This document shows, in pieces, positions 6,513 to 10,803 of a stretch of 10,803 nucleotides of DNA. Positions within the stretch are counted from its first letter, which is position 1. The number at the start of each line of letters is the position of its first letter. Made by a program: the position numbers and the translations under genes. A model generated the notes under the pieces. It saw only the letters and a program-made list of their open reading frames with translations. It had not been told where the DNA came from and did not search any database. The stretch is from positions 1-10,803 of the forward strand of contig CANDLP010000041.1 of the NCBI GenBank assembly GCA_947385505.1. Direction: 5' to 3'. This DNA comes from an uncultured Clostridia bacterium (GTDB lineage Bacteria; Bacillota; Clostridia; Oscillospirales; Ruminococcaceae).

Positions 6513-6566
6513 AAATGTCGCAAATCCGCTTATAATACGCGTTTGCGGCATTTTTAAATTTTTTCT
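6513..6566 (+). terminator. orphan plus-strand intrinsic terminator
   Basis: AAATGTCGCAAA (6513-6524) pairs with TTTGCGGCATTT (6542-6553) over 12 positions with one G-U. An inner CGC/GCG pair surrounds an A/T loop, and TTTTTAAATTTTTT follows. No plus-strand protein gene lies upstream back to rmuC, so it either ends a small RNA or is a remnant. The minus strand has no T run after the stem. Confidence 0.6.
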
Positions 6567-6585
6567 GTTTTATTCCGAAAACTAC

Positions 6586-6614
6586 TTGAAAAAAACCAAA
6601 TATTGCGGTAAAAT
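6586..6614 (+). promoter_or_regulatory. sigma-A promoter of the SLOG-like gene
   Basis: -35 TTGAAA (6586-6591), 17-nt spacer, -10 TAAAAT (6609-6614). The predicted start is near 6621, giving a leader of about 70 nt that holds a small perfect hairpin, ACAAAT-CGAA-ATTTGT (6651-6666), just upstream of the ribosome-binding site. Confidence 0.65.
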
Positions 6615-6679
6615 GAAAACAATCGGTACAATATATCGAAAGCTCTATGGACAAATCGAAATTTGTGATAATTGACGAG

Positions 6680-6685
6680 AAAGGA
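6680..6685 (+). promoter_or_regulatory. ribosome-binding site selecting ATG 6693
   Basis: AAAGGA lies 7 nt before ATG 6693. The in-frame TTG at 6672 has no such site, and its choice would place this motif inside the gene, so ATG 6693 is preferred. Confidence 0.75.
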
Positions 6686-6692
6686 AAAAAAT

Positions 6693-7187
6693 ATGGTTAA
6701 AAACGCCTGTACTTTTATTTCATCACCCCTTAATCACTTCAGCTTCGGAGCCGATACCTCAAGCTACAAGTGCATTGCGCTTAAGATTCAGCTGGCTCAA
6801 TACATAAGCGACGCTTACAAAGACGGGGTAAGAGTCTTTTACACTTCATGCGAGCAGGGAGTCGGTCTGTGGGCGGCGGAAATCGTTACTTATATTATGA
6901 AAGATGACCCGATGACGAAGCTGTACTGTCTGATTCCGTATGAGGAGCAATCGGCAAAATGGGATGCCGACACAAGAGAGCTTTACTATGATGTCCTTGA
7001 AAAGGCAACTGAAGTGATTTTTTTGAATAAGCATTACAAAAAGAACTGCGTTTCCGAAGCTAACTTAGCCGCTCTGGAACGCAGTAACAGAGTATTTGCT
7101 TCTATAATGACAAAATCGAGGGAAGAGATTCTGCAATGGCCGTGTTTAAAGGGAAAAACAGTTTTTTGTTGTATCGGCAGGTATTAG
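6693..7187 (+). CDS. degenerate SLOG/DUF1273 (YpsA-like) family protein
   Basis: A 164-aa protein resembling the DUF1273/YpsA branch of the SLOG superfamily, Rossmann-like folds that bind nucleotide-derived ligands. The match is clear in QGVGLWAAEIV (55-65), IPYEEQSAKW (81-90) and the following Y-x-x-x-L (99-102) and LNKHY (111-115) pattern. Two expected ligand-binding features are altered. The N-terminal G-x-R/G-Y-K glycine loop is replaced by FISSPLNHFSFG. The S-G before G-V-x-L-W-A-A-E is replaced by TSCEQ, and the later Gly/Thr motif is absent because the protein ends early with a Cys-containing tail (CCIGRY). It is soluble with no signal peptide. It stands alone between its own promoter and a long hairpin. 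YpsA is linked to cell division in Bacillus; whether this variant still binds ligand is uncertain. Confidence 0.72.
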   Translation: MVKNACTFISSPLNHFSFGADTSSYKCIALKIQLAQYISDAYKDGVRVFYTSCEQGVGLWAAEIVTYIMKDDPMTKLYCLIPYEEQSAKWDADTRELYYDVLEKATEVIFLNKHYKKNCVSEANLAALERSNRVFASIMTKSREEILQWPCLKGKTVFCCIGRY

Positions 7188-7208
7188 CTTTAATATATCC
7201 GATTATTT

Positions 7209-7255
7209 TATTGCTCCTGCAATTAAATCTTAAAAGTTTAATTGCAGGAGCAATA
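7209..7255. terminator. perfect 19-bp hairpin between convergent genes
   Basis: Bases 7209-7227 and 7237-7255 are exact inverted complements (outer part TATTGCTCCTGCAATT) around loop TCTTAAAAG, which can itself extend the stem. It lies directly against the stop of the 87-aa gene (7256) and 22 nt after the SLOG-like stop. It probably ends transcripts from both sides, although neither side has a proper T run. Confidence 0.6.
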
Positions 7256-7519
7256 TTATAAATCCGCCTCCGACAAAAGCTTAACAACCCTGTCAATTTG
7301 TTTTGCATAATCGCGAAAAGCGGCTGCCGCTTTATTGCGTTTGTCTTTATCCCGCATTGTTTCTCGCACCGCATTCATATCCATGCCCTCGCCTGACTCG
7401 TCTAATCTGATCCAAAACAGATTTCTTCCGCTCCTGTCGGGATTTTCGGTTGGGATCAGCTTTTGGATCATGCCATGTAATTCGGGCAGTTCCGAATAAC
7501 GGGGATTCAATTCATTCAT
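7256..7519 (-). CDS. 87-aa hypothetical protein
   Basis: The family is not recognised. It is a small, charged, soluble protein with a Pro-containing N-terminal third (MNELNPRYSELPELHGMIQK), a central segment NLFWIRLDESGEG (33-45), and a helical Lys/Arg/Ala-rich C-terminal half (about 47-87) ending in a probable amphipathic helix (AKQIDRVVKLLSEADL). There are no cysteines, no membrane segment and no signal peptide. Start ATG 7517-7519 is fixed by an in-frame stop immediately upstream; GGGAAAG is a weak ribosome-binding site. It lies 87 nt after the CPBP gene on the same strand with no terminator between, so it may be the last gene of that block, ending at the 19-bp hairpin. Confidence 0.65.
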   Translation of the reverse strand: MNELNPRYSELPELHGMIQKLIPTENPDRSGRNLFWIRLDESGEGMDMNAVRETMRDKDKRNKAAAAFRDYAKQIDRVVKLLSEADL

Positions 7520-7606
7520 TTAATTCTTTCCCAAACAGTTTCCTTTTGAAATTACATTTTGGATACAGATTAAAAACCTTTTCGCATACATAACTTTTTT
7601 AGAAAA

Positions 7607-8659
7607 TTATATATTGTCAGATAACCCCAAAAGTCCCATAACAGCCCCATATACATCAACCATCATAAGCCCCAGCCCCGCCGCAATCAAATAAGAAGCA
7701 GGCGAAGCAAATATAATCCTCGCTTTTTCTCCTTTTGAGAGCTGAAAATCATAATCCGATTTGAACATTCCCGAAGCCGCCATAACAACAAGCGCGGGTA
7801 TACCAAGCCAGAAGGCCAGATTAAGCCCGATATTTATTCCGTTTTCCAATCCAAGAGTAATCTCGTTTTCTCCAAGAATACTTACCGAGTAGCTGCCGAC
7901 TGTTACAAGCAGATTGTTCAGCGTGTGAAGCACCATAGAGGGAATAACCGAGTTGGAATTAACCGCCAGCAGTCCTAACAAAAGGCCTACTGTAAAAGCG
8001 TAGGGAAGCTGATCAAAATTTCCGTGGGTAAACCCGAAAATAAGCGAGGTGGCAACTATGGCGAAGCCGTCCCCGTGTTTTCTTAAAGGGTAAAGCAGCA
8101 GTCTTCTGAAAATCAGCTCCTCGCAAACGGGCGCGATTACCGCCACCGAAACGATAAGCACAATAAAAGTGCTCAAGCTTCCGTTTTGAGGCAGCGCTCC
8201 CGCGATTGCGTCAGGAATTTCACCGGTGCCGAAAAGAGTGTCCAATATTTCCGCGATAAAATTGGAAAGCATAGTGGAAATTGAACCTAAAAAGCAAAGA
8301 GCAAAAAAGATAAGCCCGCCGGAGAGCCACGGAATATAAGCGGAATGCTCTTTAAAAGCATTTGGCGCCTTAAGCTCGTTTCGGAAGAGAAGATAAGCGC
8401 TTATTCCCGGAATAAGATAAACGCTGATATCGTTTATAATCCATTGAGCGGCGTAGTAAACCGCATCTCCCGTCCCTTCGGGAAGAAAGGACAATATCAT
8501 TATACAAGGATAGAGAAAAATATAATAAAGAAAATTATCGTTTATTACCGAGATAAGAACAAACGCCGCCAGCTTTGCCAGCGAGCTTTTAAATTCTTTT
8601 TCCGGCTCCCGCTGAAATGGGGGCATTGGCTTTTCTTCCGGCATATAAGTTATATACAT
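7607..8659 (-). CDS. CPBP family intramembrane glutamic endopeptidase (first paralogue)
   Basis: Membrane protease of the CAAX/Abi (Rce1-like) family, which cleaves substrates in the membrane using Glu and His side chains. It is 350 aa with about eight hydrophobic segments after a roughly 27-residue polar N-terminus. All three motifs are present: EExxxR as E180-E181-x-x-x-R185 (CEELIFRR), FxxxH as F208 to H212 (FGFTHGNF), and HxxxN as H245 to N249 (HTLNN). Start ATG 8657-8659 follows GAAAGG with a 9-nt gap. It lies 76 nt behind a second CPBP gene on the same strand with no terminator between. Bacterial members serve in bacteriocin self-immunity, surface protein processing or unknown roles. 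No bacteriocin gene is visible here, so the substrate is unknown. Confidence 0.93.
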   Translation of the reverse strand: MYITYMPEEKPMPPFQREPEKEFKSSLAKLAAFVLISVINDNFLYYIFLYPCIMILSFLPEGTGDAVYYAAQWIINDISVYLIPGISAYLLFRNELKAPNAFKEHSAYIPWLSGGLIFFALCFLGSISTMLSNFIAEILDTLFGTGEIPDAIAGALPQNGSLSTFIVLIVSVAVIAPVCEELIFRRLLLYPLRKHGDGFAIVATSLIFGFTHGNFDQLPYAFTVGLLLGLLAVNSNSVIPSMVLHTLNNLLVTVGSYSVSILGENEITLGLENGINIGLNLAFWLGIPALVVMAASGMFKSDYDFQLSKGEKARIIFASPASYLIAAGLGLMMVDVYGAVMGLLGLSDNI

Positions 8660-8735
8660 ATATCATTGCCTTTCGGTTTGCGTTACTTCTTGCGTCATTT
8701 CAATAAAAAAATCCTAATAACAATTTAAAAGCGGT

Positions 8736-9938
8736 TTATACCAATATATAGGTGCGGACAGCATCGGAAATAAAGTCTGAAATATATCCGAAGCCCATCA
8801 CGTCCGCCATTAGTATTATGGCAAGCAGCACTGTCAATGTAAAGATAAGAATAACCGTTTTTCTTCCGTTGCTTATTTCCCCCCAAACCTTTGGAAGGCG
8901 GTATTTTTTTATTTTTACCAATTTACGGATAATTGCAATAAATCCGATAAGGGCGGTTACAATAACGGCGATCATAAAAATTGCGTAAAATGAAACTACC
9001 AGCTGTTCTCCGTTGTTCAGCACGGCAGAGGGATCGGTACTTTTTTTACCAACCGCTTCCGTTGAGGCAAATATCATAATAATGCCGCTTACCGAGTTGA
9101 ACATTGCGTGAAGAATTGTGTTGCAGAACATCGAGTCGGTAGCATAGGAAATGTAGCCCAAAAGAATTCCCAAAGCAAAGGCATAGAAAAACTGCTGAAA
9201 ATTTCCGTGGAAAACGGCGAAGGAAAAAGCGGAAACAAATACCGCAATCCCGCTTCCGTAAGGCTTAAGAAGGTTCATTACCGCCCCTCTGAAGATAAAT
9301 TCCTCAAAAATCGGCGCAACAACCACCAGCATAATGAAAAGCACGACAGCGGAAGCCATGGAGGGGGGCGAAAGCATTAAGCTGTTAACCGAATCGTTGA
9401 TATTGCCGTTATGAGTCACCAACTGGATTACCGCCATGGTGATCAGGTTAACCGTCATACCCGCTCCGTAAACCGCCGGGAAATTTGCAAAGGCCTTTTT
9501 GCTGTTTTTCGGGGGATGAAAACCGCCCGCTAAATTTTTAAGGCTGTACTTAAGCATTGCCGCCGCTATAAAAGACGGTATTATTTGTAAAAAGACGGCG
9601 GAATAAAGAAGGCTCAGCGCATATCTTACGTCTATGCTTGTACTTATCGCTCCGATAACCTTTACCGCCGCGGGAGCAAATCCCTGAGCTATTATCCTCA
9701 GCAATAAAGCCGCAGTCAGGAAAAAACCCAATTTTAAACAGGCGGTCTTGTAGCTTTTCATCATATAAGGGGCATGGCGCGTATCGTTTGGATTGTCTCG
9801 GTTTTCCGCCGAAAAGCTTATCTCTTCCAAGTCCTGCGGCTCCTCCGCCGTTGTAGGCGCAAAACCGCCTTCGATTTCGGAATTTATGTATCCGTTTTCA
9901 GATATCATTTTGTTGTTTTCGTTATTGTCTAAATTCAT
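8736..9938 (-). CDS. CPBP family intramembrane glutamic endopeptidase (second paralogue)
   Basis: Same family as its neighbour but only distantly similar overall. Motifs are E212-E213-x-x-x-R217 (FEEFIFRG), F240 to H244 (FAVFHGNF) and H277 to N281 (HAMFN), all intact. The two share the run HGNF-x-Q-x-x-YAF around the second motif. Length is 400 aa, with a polar, acidic N-terminal extension of about 60 residues (Asn/Glu-rich) before the first helix near 65-83, and several C-terminal helices (about 315-395) beyond the protease core. ATG 9936-9938 is preceded by AAAGGATAAG. It lies 89 nt behind prs in the same direction. The cytoplasmic or exported side of the N-terminal extension cannot be told from sequence. 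Confidence 0.93.
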   Translation of the reverse strand: MNLDNNENNKMISENGYINSEIEGGFAPTTAEEPQDLEEISFSAENRDNPNDTRHAPYMMKSYKTACLKLGFFLTAALLLRIIAQGFAPAAVKVIGAISTSIDVRYALSLLYSAVFLQIIPSFIAAAMLKYSLKNLAGGFHPPKNSKKAFANFPAVYGAGMTVNLITMAVIQLVTHNGNINDSVNSLMLSPPSMASAVVLFIMLVVVAPIFEEFIFRGAVMNLLKPYGSGIAVFVSAFSFAVFHGNFQQFFYAFALGILLGYISYATDSMFCNTILHAMFNSVSGIIMIFASTEAVGKKSTDPSAVLNNGEQLVVSFYAIFMIAVIVTALIGFIAIIRKLVKIKKYRLPKVWGEISNGRKTVILIFTLTVLLAIILMADVMGFGYISDFISDAVRTYILV

Positions 9939-9997
9939 TTTCTTATCCTTTTTTGATTTTCCGGCCGTTATTTATTCATATTTTCCGTATATGGTTC

Positions 9998-10026
9998 AAA
10001 ATATGATTCAAATGATGACCTGACAA
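9998..10026 (-). promoter_or_regulatory. candidate promoter for the CPBP genes
   Basis: Minus strand: TTGTCA (10021-10026), 17-nt spacer, TATTTT (9998-10003), beginning right at the prs stop. There is no terminator between prs and this site, so the CPBP genes may be transcribed both by read-through and from here. Confidence 0.3.
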
Positions 10027-10027
10027 T

Positions 10028-10803
10028 TTAATATAATATGGAAATGGGCTTATCGGTATAAATCCTGTCAATAGCCTGAGCGAAAAGGTTGTGTGTGCCC
10101 AGAACCTTGATTTTTGAAATACGTTTTTCCTCCGGTAAAAGTATAGTGTCCAAAAGCACAAGTTCCTTTATCGGCGACGCTTGGAGCCTTTCAATGGCAG
10201 GCCCTGACAGCACTCCGTGAGTGGCGCAGGCGTATACTTCTTTCGCTCCGCCTTTTTCAACTACCGCACGCGCGGCGTTGCAAAGAGTGCCCGCCGTGTC
10301 CACCATATCGTCTATGATCAGCACCGTCCTGTCTTTAACGTCGCCGATAATGTTCATAACCTCACAGACGTTGGCTTTCTGCCTTCTTTTATCTATTATG
10401 GCAAAGCCCACGCCTATTCTTGAGGCAAAATTTCTTACCCTCGCCACCGAACCCACATCTGGGCTAAGACATATCAGATTTTCCTCGTTTCCCGCAAACA
10501 GCTTCTTGAAATAAGGAGCCAATGCCGATACCCCCTGTAAATGATCCAAAGGAATATCGAAAAATCCCTGAATCTGAGGACTGTGAAGGTCGATTGTCAG
10601 TACTCTGTCCGCGCCGGCTACGGTTATAAGATTGGCGGTAAGCTTGGCGGAAATGGGATCGCGGCTTTTTGCTTTCCTGTCCTGTCTGGCATAGCCGTAA
10701 TACGGGATTACGGCGGTAATGCTCGCCGCGCTTGCGCGTTTAAGGGCGTCTGTCATTATAAGAAGCTCCATCAGGTTGTCGTTTATGGGATATGAGGTGG
10801 ACT
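10028..10803 (-). CDS. prs: ribose-phosphate pyrophosphokinase (PRPP synthetase), 5'-partial
   Basis: Transfers pyrophosphate from ATP to ribose 5-phosphate to make PRPP for purine, pyrimidine, His, Trp and NAD synthesis; cytoplasmic. The frame is open to the window edge and reads [16 protein letters not shown] at 10801 downward, so the ATG at 10771 is internal and the first roughly 60-70 residues are missing. Visible landmarks are the flexible catalytic loop [37 protein letters not shown], and the PRPP-binding loop [13 protein letters not shown] (near 10285-10325). The C-terminus [14 protein letters not shown] is intact, so the visible 257 residues fit a normal protein of about 320 aa. In many Firmicutes glmU precedes prs; that side is outside the window. 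No terminator is seen after the stop. Confidence 0.96.
   Translation of the reverse strand, partial: STSYPINDNLMELLIMTDALKRASAASITAVIPYYGYARQDRKAKSRDPISAKLTANLITVAGADRVLTIDLHSPQIQGFFDIPLDHLQGVSALAPYFKKLFAGNEENLICLSPDVGSVARVRNFASRIGVGFAIIDKRRQKANVCEVMNIIGDVKDRTVLIIDDMVDTAGTLCNAARAVVEKGGAKEVYACATHGVLSGPAIERLQASPIKELVLLDTILLPEEKRISKIKVLGTHNLFAQAIDRIYTDKPISILY

Noticed and set aside
6672..6692. Upstream TTG start for the SLOG-like gene
   Set aside because: ATG 6693 has AAAGGA at 7-nt spacing. Using TTG would bury that site inside the gene.
7607..9938. Bacteriocin immunity locus based on two Abi/CPBP proteases
   Set aside because: No bacteriocin precursor, ABC exporter, double-glycine leader or histidine-kinase/regulator pair is present in the window.
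10769..10771. ATG at 10771 as the start of prs
   Set aside because: The frame stays open to the window edge and the upstream residues [10 protein letters not shown] match the family just before MELLIM, so the codon is internal.

Overview
The window reads as a draft-assembly contig from a low-to-mid GC Gram-positive anaerobe, most likely an uncultured member of the Clostridia. This rests on strong AAAGGAG-type ribosome-binding sites, sigma-A promoters with 17-nt spacers, the membrane-anchored CdaA/CdaR c-di-AMP pair, and the GGGtGRT protein next to an IscU-like scaffold. Bases 14-46 exactly match the Illumina TruSeq read-1 adapter, so the left end is a sequencing artefact and not genome.

Layout. 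Left end: a truncated minus-strand hypothetical gene runs into the adapter (47-276). It is divergent from a plus-strand block with diadenylate cyclase cdaA (525-1430), its regulator cdaR (1427-2713, ATGA overlap) and, after a hairpin, rmuC (2834-4231). Convergent terminator hairpins (4273-4360) separate this block from a minus-strand two-gene operon, an IscU/NifU-N-like scaffold (5395-6090) followed by the GGGtGRT protein (4376-5374). That operon has a near-consensus promoter (6250-6278) and a leader made almost entirely of a 107-nt imperfect inverted repeat (6116-6222). The roughly 600-bp gap 6091-6692 also holds an orphan plus-strand terminator-like hairpin and the promoter of a degenerate SLOG/DUF1273-like gene (6693-7187). 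A perfect 19-bp hairpin (7209-7255) then separates that gene from a minus-strand block read from the right end: prs (cut by the window edge), two tandem CPBP intramembrane proteases, and an 87-aa protein of unknown function.

How the genes fit together. CdaA makes c-di-AMP under control of CdaR; glmM, the usual third gene of this operon in Bacilli, is absent here and rmuC lies downstream. The scaffold and GGGtGRT protein probably form one functional unit of unknown role, possibly in iron-sulfur or other metal-cofactor handling. That unit and its structured leader are the best candidates here for undescribed biology. The remaining genes belong to known families. No tRNA, rRNA, CRISPR array, transposase or integrase gene was seen.
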